Origin: CAJXZP01 sp963974475
Lineage (GTDB): Bacteria > Bacteroidota > Bacteroidia > Flavobacteriales_G > Salibacteraceae
Assembly: GCA_963974475.1 (NCBI GenBank)
Contig: CAXBCR010000004.1
Coordinates: 124,001 to 188,000, forward strand
Direction of reading: 5' to 3'
Length of the DNA stretch: 64,000 nucleotides
A program made the translations under genes and the position numbers. The stretch's first letter is position 1. Every line of letters starts with the position of its first letter. The notes below the pieces were generated by a model. It did not search any database and had not been told where the DNA came from. It worked only from the letters and a program-made list of their open reading frames with translations. This document shows positions 45,230-54,088 of this stretch, in pieces.

Positions 45230-45700
45230 ATAAGTTAAAGAACGGAAAAGTGAAGAGACCTTTGCTTAATGAATCTTAACTCCTTCATGTTTCAGCCTTT
45301 TTGCTTTGCCTTTTGAAACATTAAGAAATGAAGAAAAAGTGAAGAGGCTTTTGCTTAATGGGTCTTAACTCCTTTATGTTTCAACCTTTTTGCATTGCCC
45401 TTTTTGAACCCGTTAGAAATGAATAAAAGTGAAGAGGACTTTGCTTAATGAACCTTAACTCCTTCATGTTTCATCCTTTTGTATTGCTTTTTTTGAAACA
45501 TTAAGAAATGAAGAAAAAGTGAAGAGGACTTTGCTTAGTGAACCTTAACTCCTTCAGGTTTCAGTCTTTTGTATTGCTTTTTGAAATAGTAAGAAATTAA
45601 GAAAAAGTGAAGAGGACTTTGCTTAATGAACCTTAACTCCTTCATGTTTCAGTTTTTGCGTTTACCATTTTGAAATAGTTAGAAAAGTGAAGAAATTTTC
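45230..45700. repeat. tandem palindromic repeat array, family P88 (5 units and a partial)
   Basis: Units begin at 45265, 45355, 45445, 45535 and 45623 (spacing 90, 90, 90, 88), after a partial at about 45230. They share the TTAATG...CTTAACTCC start and the GAAGAGGACTTTGC tail with the array at 44448. Some have matched stems such as ATGTTTC/GAAACAT. The rest of the 45196-45819 gap has nothing I recognise. Confidence 0.9.
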
Positions 45701-45819
45701 TCGGTGCATAATAAATTCTGCAAAAGTACTATTGTTCGCCAAGTTTGGTTAAGAGTAATCAGTTTCCCATTCCAAAACGGTAAAAGAGAGAATTCCTAGA
45801 ATTACGGTCCGTTGTTGTT

Positions 45820-46872
45820 TTAAAACCATCCTTTTCTTTTAAAATACCACAACATTCCAGCGGTAATAGTGGCCATAAACCCTAAGGTGAAAAAGTAGCC
45901 ATATCCCCATGCTAATTCTGGCATATGTTCAAAGTTCATCCCATAAATTCCTGCAATAAAAGTTAGCGGAATAAACACGGTAGAAACAATGGTTAACAAT
46001 TGCATGACCTGGTTGGTTTTATTGGCCACGCCAGATTGGTAGAGCTCCATAACGTTCTTCAACATTTCTCCTTGGGACTCAATGGCATCTAAAATTTGTC
46101 TCACATTTTCATGTACATCGGCAAAGTATCGGATGCAATATTGCGTAATGAATTCATTAGATTCTTTCCCAAAATAGCCCAATCTATCTCGTAAAGGAAA
46201 CACCAATTTTTTAAAATTGATGAGTTGCTTTCTAAGCGTCAGAATTCTTTCTCTTGAGTCTTCGTACGAGTTGTCAATCACCTCTTCCTCAATACTTAAT
46301 ACTTGGTCGTTAATGCGTTCCACAATAAATAAATAATTATCTATTATGGTGTCAAGGATTCGAAACATTAAATAATCCACACCGTTATCCGGAATTTTAC
46401 CTTTGCCCAAGCGTGTTCTTTCAATTAGATCATCAAATATTTTACAAGGCTTTTCTTGGATGGTAATCAACCAATTACGACCTAAAATAAGACTAACTTG
46501 ATCTACCGAATGTAAATTTTCATCTTGTTCCACTTTTAGTATCTTCAAACTCATGAACAAGTAATTTTCATATTCTTCCACTTTTGGACGGATGGAGGTA
46601 TCTAATACGTCCTCTAACAATAAAGGATGAAGATTGAAAATCTCTCCCATTTTTGAAATCAAATCGGTGTCATGCAAACCATTTACATTAATCCAACGCA
46701 TTTGGTCTGTTTCAATAGGGCCTTTAATTTTTTTTAGGTCCTTATACGACTGTTCAGAATATTTATCTCTCGAGAAAAAGACCTCAGTTACCTCGGTTTG
46801 ATCTGTCTTCTTATCTCCAATGTGAATTAAACTACCTGGTGGAAGACCCGCTTTGTGTGACTTTTTTATCAT
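45820..46872 (-). CDS. corA: CorA-type magnesium/cobalt transporter
   Basis: 350 residues. A cytoplasmic funnel domain (about 1-285) is followed by two C-terminal membrane helices with the selectivity signature YGMNFEHMP between them. CorA forms a pentameric Mg2+ channel in the inner membrane. The C-terminus (YFKRKGWF) ends in basic residues as usual. No riboswitch-like element is evident in the 192-bp upstream gap. Confidence 0.95.
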   Translation of the reverse strand: MIKKSHKAGLPPGSLIHIGDKKTDQTEVTEVFFSRDKYSEQSYKDLKKIKGPIETDQMRWINVNGLHDTDLISKMGEIFNLHPLLLEDVLDTSIRPKVEEYENYLFMSLKILKVEQDENLHSVDQVSLILGRNWLITIQEKPCKIFDDLIERTRLGKGKIPDNGVDYLMFRILDTIIDNYLFIVERINDQVLSIEEEVIDNSYEDSRERILTLRKQLINFKKLVFPLRDRLGYFGKESNEFITQYCIRYFADVHENVRQILDAIESQGEMLKNVMELYQSGVANKTNQVMQLLTIVSTVFIPLTFIAGIYGMNFEHMPELAWGYGYFFTLGFMATITAGMLWYFKRKGWF

Positions 46873-47064
46873 GTATTGGAAAAGGCGAATAAAGCTATTC
46901 AGCCTAGATTTTTATGTGTTTTTATTAATTCTATAGTCTAACATTTGTGGAATGCAGATTTTTGTAACGAATTGTAACCTTGTAAAAGGTTTAGTTGGCG
47001 GGTAAAAATAAATAATTCAGGTCGGATTAAACTTTTAAGTTGTCATTATTTGGTGCCATTTGAG

Positions 47065-47592
47065 CTAAAACTCCTTTCCAAAAGCAACAGCCAATGACCA
47101 AGTATCATAGCCTTCTTTAATGTCGTAAAAAAAGGCAGGACCAAGAATCCATCCGTTATTGAAATAATGAATATACTCGGTACCAAAACGAAAAACAGCT
47201 AGGTTATGATGATTTTCCAACTCTATTCCTCCTCCTGCAAAAACATTGATATGTTTCGTGAGTTTGTATGCTCCTAACACAGCCACCACCAACGCTTTTT
47301 CTCTTTCTAAATCCTTTTCTAGTATTAAATAGTCGCTCAACTCTAAGTCAATCATGGTTCCAATTTCCCATTTTGGTGCTATTCTATAAAAATAGTCAAA
47401 CCCGATAGAGGGAACAAAAACACCTTTTGCTTCTGTGCCACCAATTTCGGTTGCTTTAGGAATAAAAGTGTATCCAAATGAGGCAGAAATCAAGTGTTGT
47501 GTTTCTGGCTCTTCGGTTGATTCTTGTTCTTGAGAAATGATGGATGGGGTAACACCTACAAGAAATAATAAACTTAGAAATAGGCTTTTCAT
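47065..47592 (-). CDS. hypothetical outer-membrane beta-barrel protein
   Basis: 175 residues. A signal peptide (KSLFLSLLFLVGVTPSIISQ) is followed by alternating strands (ISASFGYTFIPKATE, FVPSIGFDYFYRIAPKWEIGT, FAGGGIEL) and ends in SLAVAFGKEF, a terminal Phe typical of outer-membrane barrels. It begins 1 bp after the neighbouring gene, so they are co-transcribed. Function unknown. Confidence 0.82.
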   Translation of the reverse strand: MKSLFLSLLFLVGVTPSIISQEQESTEEPETQHLISASFGYTFIPKATEIGGTEAKGVFVPSIGFDYFYRIAPKWEIGTMIDLELSDYLILEKDLEREKALVVAVLGAYKLTKHINVFAGGGIELENHHNLAVFRFGTEYIHYFNNGWILGPAFFYDIKEGYDTWSLAVAFGKEF

Positions 47593-47593
47593 A

Positions 47594-48514
47594 TTATCTG
47601 AATTCTTTTGTTTTAGGACCTAGGAATCGGTAGTTTAATGAAACTAATACAGATTTTCTATCTCCAATAAACCCTACTTCACTCCGTAATTGCCATGCTT
47701 TATTTAATTGAAATTGTGCGCCAAGAGCCATGTTCCAAAGTTGTTTGGTTTGCTTATCCATTCCGTACCGAATAATAGCATCTCCGTTGGCTTCATCAAT
47801 TTTTTCTACTATTGGGGTTAGGGTATTGTCTGCAACTTCGATTTTTTTACGATCCACCGGATTGTTTGGATTTAGGCCGTTATACCACTCGTAATAGTCA
47901 CTTACCAATTTGTCTTTGCTATCCCATACATTTTGAGAAATGGCATCACTAATCTTGATTTGTCCCTTGGTTTCAGATGCCATGTGAACGCGCATTCCCC
48001 CTACCCACACATTGATATTTCTGTCTGGTTGTTTCTTAAAAACAAAGCTATGCCCCATTCGAACTCCAAGCACATTAACTTTGGTAGCTTCGTCCAATAG
48101 TTCTGGTTTATTCCATGTAAAATTGGCATCTACAGATATCCAAATCGGCCCAATTCCTCCTGCACCCATTACGCCAAACCCTGTTGTTCGTAGACTTTGT
48201 TCTACTACCGATTTCAGCTGAATGGGAGCAACTAAATTAACTTCCGTGCTCGTATTTCCGGCTCCAAATAACCCATACACATTCAAAAATGGAAGCACCC
48301 AAATGTCGGGTCTGAAGTTATAGGAAACGGAAGTGTTAGTGTTTTGTCCAAACTCAATAAAGTCTACACCGGTAAGCGGAATATCTTGGTTTTTAGATTT
48401 TAATCCCAATTGCATATTGTCTATGGTAATGCTTTGACGCATCCAAATTACGTTAGCCATAACTCCTAATGGGTACGGAATATCAAAGCCTTTTTTATAC
48501 GCTCCTGCCCCCAT
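47594..48514 (-). CDS. C-terminal part of a frameshifted outer-membrane protein
   Basis: 306 residues with no signal peptide. It contains beta-strand repeats (FGVMGAGGIGPIWISVDANFTWN) and ends SLNYRFLGPKTKEF. The frame extends upstream to a TAG at about 48556 and overlaps the short frame 48466-48672, which carries the signal peptide. Adding one A in the AAA near 48545-48549 joins them as YTDSLKGTYLRKDSSYMGAG. It is probably one ~359-residue barrel protein, broken or mis-sequenced here. Confidence 0.72.
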   Translation of the reverse strand: MGAGAYKKGFDIPYPLGVMANVIWMRQSITIDNMQLGLKSKNQDIPLTGVDFIEFGQNTNTSVSYNFRPDIWVLPFLNVYGLFGAGNTSTEVNLVAPIQLKSVVEQSLRTTGFGVMGAGGIGPIWISVDANFTWNKPELLDEATKVNVLGVRMGHSFVFKKQPDRNINVWVGGMRVHMASETKGQIKISDAISQNVWDSKDKLVSDYYEWYNGLNPNNPVDRKKIEVADNTLTPIVEKIDEANGDAIIRYGMDKQTKQLWNMALGAQFQLNKAWQLRSEVGFIGDRKSVLVSLNYRFLGPKTKEFR

Positions 48515-48672
48515 ATAGGAAGAATCCTTTCGTAGGTATGTGCCTTTAAGCTATCCGTATATTGTTGATGTTTCGGACGCACTTTGGTACTAGCGTATTG
48601 CGCTTTAACGGAAAATGTGCCCGAAAGTGTAAGGATGGAAATAATCGTTATTATTCGTAATTTTTCAACCAT
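48466..48672 (-). CDS. N-terminal part of the same frameshifted outer-membrane protein
   Basis: 68 residues. A signal peptide (IITIISILTLSGTFSVKAQ) and QYASTKVRPKHQQYTDSLK are followed by an out-of-frame tail. The missing continuation is the frame at 47594-48514. It lies 8 bp after the gene at 48681, so the three barrel genes form an operon. Confidence 0.65.
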   Translation of the reverse strand: MVEKLRIITIISILTLSGTFSVKAQYASTKVRPKHQQYTDSLKAHTYERILPIWGQERIKKALIFRTH

Positions 48673-48680
48673 GAACTAAA

Positions 48681-49403
48681 TTATTTTTCGGTTTTATCTG
48701 TTTTCTTATTTGCTCCAATTGGAATAAATCCTGATACAAAAAAACCAGAATTTTTGGTGTTTTTAACGTTCTTGTAGACGTCCACAAATCCTTGATAATA
48801 CTTTACGGATACAGACCACCCAGGCCCTTTTTTAAATTTGTATCCAGCACCCACTACGGCACCCATATCAATGCGATTAATGTCGTCTTTATTTTGTTCC
48901 ACAAAATCGGAAGTGATGTCTTCCACTTTTGCATGGAAATTTACATTAGCTTTATACATCAGTCCAAATTGAGGTCCGGCTTCCACAAAAAAGTGACTTT
49001 TATGTCGGTACTTAGCCAAAACAGGAACCCAAAAGTAGTTAAGTTTTTGACTGTACGAGCCAGCTAAATAATTTCCATTATTGTCGGTATAAATAGATGC
49101 TCCAATACGGTTTAGATCTGCATATTGTAATTCGCCTACACCCATGTTTGATTTAACTAGTACACCAGTATAAATGAAAAAGTCTTGCTTGATTTTAAAA
49201 TCAAAATAAAACCCTAAATTGAAATTAGAAAGGGGAGTGCCGGTTTGAAATCCTGATATTTGAGACCAGTTGTAGCCACCTTCTAAACCGAATTCTAAAT
49301 TGGGGGAATTGAGTTTATCTCCAAAAATAATGGAAATTAGTATTTGAGATTTTCCTTGAAATCCTAGGAATAATAAACTGGCGAGAAGGAGTATTTTTTT
49401 CAA
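48681..49403 (-). CDS. outer-membrane beta-barrel (PorT-like) protein
   Basis: 240 residues. A signal peptide (KKILLLASLLFLGFQGKSQ) is followed by barrel strands (FGLEGGYNWSQISGFQTG, NLGFYFDFKIKQDFFIYTG, FVEAGPQFGLMYKANVN, VVGAGYKFKKGPGWSVSVKYYQG). It fits the outer-membrane beta-barrel-type-2 family that includes PorT of the T9SS. It is not specific enough to name. First of three co-oriented barrel genes. Confidence 0.85.
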   Translation of the reverse strand: MKKILLLASLLFLGFQGKSQILISIIFGDKLNSPNLEFGLEGGYNWSQISGFQTGTPLSNFNLGFYFDFKIKQDFFIYTGVLVKSNMGVGELQYADLNRIGASIYTDNNGNYLAGSYSQKLNYFWVPVLAKYRHKSHFFVEAGPQFGLMYKANVNFHAKVEDITSDFVEQNKDDINRIDMGAVVGAGYKFKKGPGWSVSVKYYQGFVDVYKNVKNTKNSGFFVSGFIPIGANKKTDKTEK

Positions 49404-49607
49404 TATATTGGTATTAGTTGCGTGAATTTGTAGTAATAATGTCCTTAAATTAAGGGGAGGCTAAAGTAACTATTTAGCACGAATATTGCGCGCTTAATAT
49501 GATTCAAATCAATTAGTAAACACATTTATGATCGCTTTGGTATGGGATAAATATTGCATGGAATTAATCGTTTTTAACCAGTAGACATGTCCAATAGATA
49601 GAAGACT

Positions 49608-50567
49608 TTAAATAGATAAAATGGTAGAGCTCACATTGAAAAGTGCGTCTCCTTTATTTACTATTGGTGCAGTATTTAAGCCAAAAACGAAACAATCAAA
49701 TGGAGCTTTAACAAGCACTTTAAACTCACCATACGGATCTGTTATTCTGGCAAGCGGAGTTTTTTTGGTTACCCAGCTTCCATTAGTTATTAGTAATCGT
49801 ACCATTCCTGAATGAGAAGCACGAAGCCATTTGGAAGTTTCAATTATTACAGGGTCGTTTTCTATTTCCACCTCTCCTTTTCGCATACCCAAAAAACGAA
49901 GGACATTAACGGCTCCTTGAATGCCACAATTGATGATAGATTCATCTAAATTTTTAGATTTTCCACCTTCAAATAATATCATAGATTTACCTAGTTTATG
50001 AATAGCATCTCGAATAGATTTTGGTATGGTATTAGAATTTATTATGGCTGGAGCTCCAAATACTTTCGCTAAAGTGAAAAGTTTTTCATCCTTAATAACA
50101 CATCTAATTTGTGGAAAATTCTCTCTATCGGAACCACCGGTATGATAATCGATAACATAGTCCACCAATGGGGCGATTTCCTTAATAAACTCGTAGGCAA
50201 ATTGACTTGCCAAAGAACCGTTTGCGGATCCAGGAAACATTCGGTTTAAATCTCTACCATCTGGAAATTCTCTAGACAGATTTAGATATCCAAATACATT
50301 AAACACAGGGATACAAATAACGGTTCCATGCGTTGGTTTATTGATTTTGTTTTGAATAATGTCACGTACTATTGCCACTCCGTTGACCTCATCTCCATGA
50401 ACCCCTCCCATTATTAATACGGTGGGGCCGCTTTTCTTAGCGCGTTCCACAATAATAGGGACCGAAATAGGAGTCCTAGTGTGAAGTTTTGCGACCTCTA
50501 AATCTAGTGTAGCACTTTCTCCGGCTTTAATAGTCTTGCCAAGAATAACGATGTCCTCGTTATGCAT
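49608..50567 (-). CDS. succinylglutamate desuccinylase/aspartoacylase (M14-like) family protein
   Basis: 319 residues. The zinc-hydrolase core has VLIMGGVHGDEVNG (His and Glu ligands), NPxF-like FGYLNLSREFPDGRDLNRMFPG, and VDYVIDYHTGGSDR with the third His ligand. The C-terminal region is a beta-barrel as in aspartoacylase-like enzymes. Such enzymes cleave acyl or amino-acid amides. It overlaps rimK by 8 bp. With the ATP-grasp and protease genes it probably acts on glutamate or peptide modification. Confidence 0.9.
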   Translation of the reverse strand: MHNEDIVILGKTIKAGESATLDLEVAKLHTRTPISVPIIVERAKKSGPTVLIMGGVHGDEVNGVAIVRDIIQNKINKPTHGTVICIPVFNVFGYLNLSREFPDGRDLNRMFPGSANGSLASQFAYEFIKEIAPLVDYVIDYHTGGSDRENFPQIRCVIKDEKLFTLAKVFGAPAIINSNTIPKSIRDAIHKLGKSMILFEGGKSKNLDESIINCGIQGAVNVLRFLGMRKGEVEIENDPVIIETSKWLRASHSGMVRLLITNGSWVTKKTPLARITDPYGEFKVLVKAPFDCFVFGLNTAPIVNKGDALFNVSSTILSI

Positions 50568-51432
50568 CTCTTTCGATGAATCTAATGATTTCTAAAGCGA
50601 TATCTTTGTTGGTTGCTGCCTCAATACCTTCTAACCCCGGAGAAGAATTTACTTCCAATACCAATGGGCCAGAAGAGGATTGTAACATATCTACCCCTGC
50701 AATACCTAATCCCATTGCTTTGGCTGCTTTTCTTGCAGTTGTATCTTCCTCATCGGTTAACTCAATAATTGTAGCAGACCCACCTCTATGCAAATTGGAT
50801 CTAAATTCGCCCTCTTTACCTTGACGTTTCATAGCACCTACAACCACTCCATCCACAATAAATGCACGAATGTCTGCGCCTCCAGATTCCTTAATAAATT
50901 TTTGGGTGATTACACGGGCTTTTAGTCCGTTAAAAGCTTCTAAAATAGAACTAGCGGCATTTTTAGTTTCTGCTAATACTACGCCTAATCCTTGTGTTCC
51001 TTCTAGTAATTTTATTACTAATGGTGCACCACCTATAGAGTCAATAACATGATCTACATCTTTAGCATAGTTTGTAAATACCGTTTTTGGAAGACCTACT
51101 CCTGCACGTGTTAATATTTGCAAGCTTCTTAATTTGTCTCTTGAACGTACTAATGCTTGAGACTCAACTGCTGAAAATACCTTCATCATTTCAAATTGAC
51201 GAACCACTGCCGTACCGTAAAATGTAACGGAAGCTCCAATTCTAGGAATAATAGCATCTATATCATTCAAGTACTGTCCTTTATAAAATATTTTCGGACT
51301 CTTTTTTTCCAATTCAATGATACATTTGGAATGATCCACAACAATCATTTCATGTCCTTTTTTCTTTCCAGCCTCAACTAGTCTTCTGGTGGAGTATAAA
51401 TTAGGATTTCTGGATAAAACGGCAATTTTCAT
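50560..51432 (-). CDS. rimK: RimK-type ATP-grasp ligase
   Basis: 290 residues, the length of E. coli RimK. An N-terminal domain (MKIAVLSRNPNLYSTRRL) and ATP-grasp core with PLVIKLLEGTQGLGVVLAE, DIRAFIVDGVVVGAMKRQ and LVLEVNSSPGLEGIE. RimK adds glutamate residues to the C-terminus of ribosomal protein S6. In this neighbourhood another substrate is possible. It lies 14 bp after the protease gene and overlaps the deacylase gene. Confidence 0.94.
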   Translation of the reverse strand: MKIAVLSRNPNLYSTRRLVEAGKKKGHEMIVVDHSKCIIELEKKSPKIFYKGQYLNDIDAIIPRIGASVTFYGTAVVRQFEMMKVFSAVESQALVRSRDKLRSLQILTRAGVGLPKTVFTNYAKDVDHVIDSIGGAPLVIKLLEGTQGLGVVLAETKNAASSILEAFNGLKARVITQKFIKESGGADIRAFIVDGVVVGAMKRQGKEGEFRSNLHRGGSATIIELTDEEDTTARKAAKAMGLGIAGVDMLQSSSGPLVLEVNSSPGLEGIEAATNKDIALEIIRFIERDA

Positions 51433-51446
51433 AAGTTTTTATTTTT

Positions 51447-51878
51447 TTAAATATTTCTTTTGTAAGATAGATTTTTTTTAGAGGTATCTACTATAAACCT
51501 TTTATTTAATAATTTTCTACCAAGCAAAATTGGGAATTTCATTTCACTGCGCTCATTCAAAGAAAGGTCTATGGGTATTACTTCTCCAAAAATAAGAATA
51601 GTTGTGGTAATAATGAACCGTTCTTGAGAACTACCAGAAGAATTTTTTATGCGTTTCTTTTTGTAGTTTTTTGAGGTAAATTTCTCATTATTATATTCTG
51701 GATGCGATGGATCTAGTAGAAAAAATTCAATTTGTTTAATTCCATCTATTTCGCATTCGGAAATGTCGTGACAATGAATAGATGAGGTATATGCCCCAGT
51801 ATCCACTTTTACCTGAATATCTTGAAGGTTTAATTCTGGAAAATCAGCCCTATCGTTACGCCCAATTGTTATTTTCAT
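51447..51878 (-). CDS. RimB-like retropepsin-type ATP-dependent zinc protease
   Basis: 143 residues from the ATG at 51878. A TTG frame to 51902 is less likely. The VKVDTGAYTSSIHCHDI active-site stretch with its D-T-G is that of the retropepsin-like 'ATP-dependent zinc protease' family (RimB), known to act with RimK. The C-terminal part has LLGRKLLNKRFIVDTSKK. First gene of the protease-rimK-deacylase operon. Confidence 0.88.
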   Translation of the reverse strand: MKITIGRNDRADFPELNLQDIQVKVDTGAYTSSIHCHDISECEIDGIKQIEFFLLDPSHPEYNNEKFTSKNYKKKRIKNSSGSSQERFIITTTILIFGEVIPIDLSLNERSEMKFPILLGRKLLNKRFIVDTSKKNLSYKRNI

Positions 51879-52129
51879 ACGTGAGAAAAGTTGTTTCGGC
51901 AATGTTATACAAATTCTTGACCTGCAAGTATTTTTTTTTCAATAATCAATGAAAATATTGGATTTATTGCCGTTTAATTCATGAATTTGATGATTTTATG
52001 GCAAAATGGATGGAAAATGGATAAAAACCTCAAATTATTATGAATTGTGCTTTACGTAAGAAATAGTTCTCATAAACTAGGGAGATGGCATTTCCATGTC
52101 TTCCCATTATTTGATTAAATGAATACCGA

Positions 52130-53938
52130 TTAAGACTCTTTTTTCTGAAAATAGAGCCACACAATTTTGGCTTTAGCCTCTCCAATAACCAAGGAAAGTT
52201 CATCTAAAGTAGCTTCTTTAATTCGTTTTACAGATCCTATTTTAGTAAGTAATTCTTGCGAGTTTTTAGGGCCAATTCCTTTAATGCTATGCAGCTCGCT
52301 TTTTACGATGCTTTTTCCTCTTTGTTGGCGATGATGCGTAATTCCAAAACGGTGCGCTTCATTTCTTAAAAATTGAATGATTCGCAAACTTTCCGACCGT
52401 TTATCTAGGTAAATAGGAATAGAATCTCCCGGAAAATAGATTTCTTCCAATCTTTTAGCAATACCTACAACGGCAAGTTTCCCCATTAATCCAAGTCGCT
52501 CTAGGCTGTTAATGGCCGAGTGCAATTGCCCCTTGCCTCCATCAATAACGATGAGTTGCGGTAAGGGTTCTCCCTCCTTGATTAACCGACTATATCTGCG
52601 ATATACCACCTCTTCCATAGAAGCAAAGTCGTCCGGTCCTACTACGGTTTTGATATTGAAATGGCGGTAATCTTTTTTAGAAGGCTTTCCATTTTTAAAA
52701 ACCACACAAGCGGCTACCGGAAATTCTCCTTGTATATTAGAATTGTCAAAACATTCAATATGGGTAGGTAATTCCTTTAATCTCAAATCTTTTTGGACCT
52801 GTTTCATGACCCTGTTTTGGTGATTTTCTGGATCCACTTTTTCCATGGCTTTGTAGCGGTCCATCATGAAATATTTCGCGTTTCTTAGCGACATATCAAT
52901 CAGTTTTTTCTTGTCGCCAATTTTAGGGACACTGATTTTTAGGCCTTCTATCTGAACCGATATGGGTTGAGATAAATATAATTCTTTCGATTGACTTTCA
53001 AATTTTTGACGAATTTCGGCAATACCCATGGTTAGTAATTCCTCATCCGATTCTTCTAGTTTTTTACGAATTTCTAAGGTATGTAATTGTACTACCGCAC
53101 CGCTATTTATTTTCAAAAAATTCACATATCCTGCGTAGCTATCCGATACAATACTAAATACATCTACATCGTGAATTTTGTAATTCACAACGGTAGATTT
53201 TGCTTGATAATTCTCTAATAATCCGATCCGTTCTTTAAGTTCATGCGCTTTTTCAAATTCCAAATTTTCGGCAAATCCCACCATGGTGGTTTTCAAATCG
53301 CGGGTTAAATCACCCAAATTACCCTTTAAAATATGCCGGATTTCTGAAATGCTTTTGTCGTATTCGTATTCCGATTGTTTGCCTTCGCATCCACCCAAAC
53401 AATTGCCAATATGGTACTCCAAACACAAACGATATTTTTTATTCGCAATATTGGTTTGTGACAAATTATAAGCGCAAGTCCTTAGTTTGTATAGTTTTGA
53501 GATGATACCTAATACCGTATGCATCATTCGAACGGAGGCGTAGGGGCCATAATATTCCGACCCATCTTTAATGATGTTTCGGGTAGAAAACACACGTGGA
53601 AAAGGTTCTTTTTTAATGCAGATCCAAGGGTAGGTTTTGTCATCTCTAAGTGCCACATTATAATGGGGCTGATGCTTTTTAATTAGCGAGTTTTCAAGTA
53701 GTAAAGCCTCATATTCGGTTTCCACTACGATGTATTCAATATGGTCAATTTTCCGAACTAGAAGTTTGGTCTTATGATTTTCGTATTTAATTTTATTGAA
53801 ATAGGATGAAACTCGGTTCTTTAAAAACTTGGCTTTACCTACATACAGAATTTTTCTATCCTTGTCGTAAAACCTGTAAACACCTGGCTTTTTAGGCAGA
53901 TTTTTAACTATTTCTTTTATGTGAGGAGGTGTTACCAT
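52130..53938 (-). CDS. uvrC: UvrC, excinuclease ABC subunit C
   Basis: 602 residues. An N-terminal GIY-YIG nuclease (KKPGVYRFYDKDRKILYVGKAK, about 15-95), a cysteine region CLEYHIGNCLGGCEG, a UVR domain (LEFEKAHELKERI), the RNase H-like C-terminal nuclease (ECFDNSNIQGEFPVAACVVF, VIDGGKGQLHSA) and a final HhH pair (LHSIKGIGPKNSQELL). It makes the dual incision in nucleotide excision repair. Full length compared with E. coli (about 610). Confidence 0.97.
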   Translation of the reverse strand: MVTPPHIKEIVKNLPKKPGVYRFYDKDRKILYVGKAKFLKNRVSSYFNKIKYENHKTKLLVRKIDHIEYIVVETEYEALLLENSLIKKHQPHYNVALRDDKTYPWICIKKEPFPRVFSTRNIIKDGSEYYGPYASVRMMHTVLGIISKLYKLRTCAYNLSQTNIANKKYRLCLEYHIGNCLGGCEGKQSEYEYDKSISEIRHILKGNLGDLTRDLKTTMVGFAENLEFEKAHELKERIGLLENYQAKSTVVNYKIHDVDVFSIVSDSYAGYVNFLKINSGAVVQLHTLEIRKKLEESDEELLTMGIAEIRQKFESQSKELYLSQPISVQIEGLKISVPKIGDKKKLIDMSLRNAKYFMMDRYKAMEKVDPENHQNRVMKQVQKDLRLKELPTHIECFDNSNIQGEFPVAACVVFKNGKPSKKDYRHFNIKTVVGPDDFASMEEVVYRRYSRLIKEGEPLPQLIVIDGGKGQLHSAINSLERLGLMGKLAVVGIAKRLEEIYFPGDSIPIYLDKRSESLRIIQFLRNEAHRFGITHHRQQRGKSIVKSELHSIKGIGPKNSQELLTKIGSVKRIKEATLDELSLVIGEAKAKIVWLYFQKKES

Positions 53939-53989
53939 TGATGCGTTACAATAATATGGAATTTAGCAGGTACGGATGGAAAATAGGGC

Positions 53990-54033
53990 AAAAAAAAACC
54001 GTTCTTTTACATCGTAACAGAACGGGATTTTTT
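53990..54033 (-). terminator. intrinsic terminator after the OmpA-family gene
   Basis: On the minus strand CCGTTCT (54025-54019) pairs with AGAACGG (54005-53999) and is followed by T9. It lies between the OmpA-family gene (stop at 54089) and uvrC. Confidence 0.82.
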
Positions 54034-54088
54034 ATTTAATCGAGCGTTTACTTTCACTAAAAAGTGAAACATCGTAATTTTTGGTCAA

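Noticed and set aside
44448..45700. Possible CRISPR array
   Set aside because: Units are 88-90 bp and continuous, with no unique spacers of regular length and no cas genes.
48540..48560. Programmed ribosomal frameshift
   Set aside because: The site is a plain short A-run with no slippery heptamer, and the downstream region shows no clear pseudoknot. A real lesion or a sequencing error is simpler.
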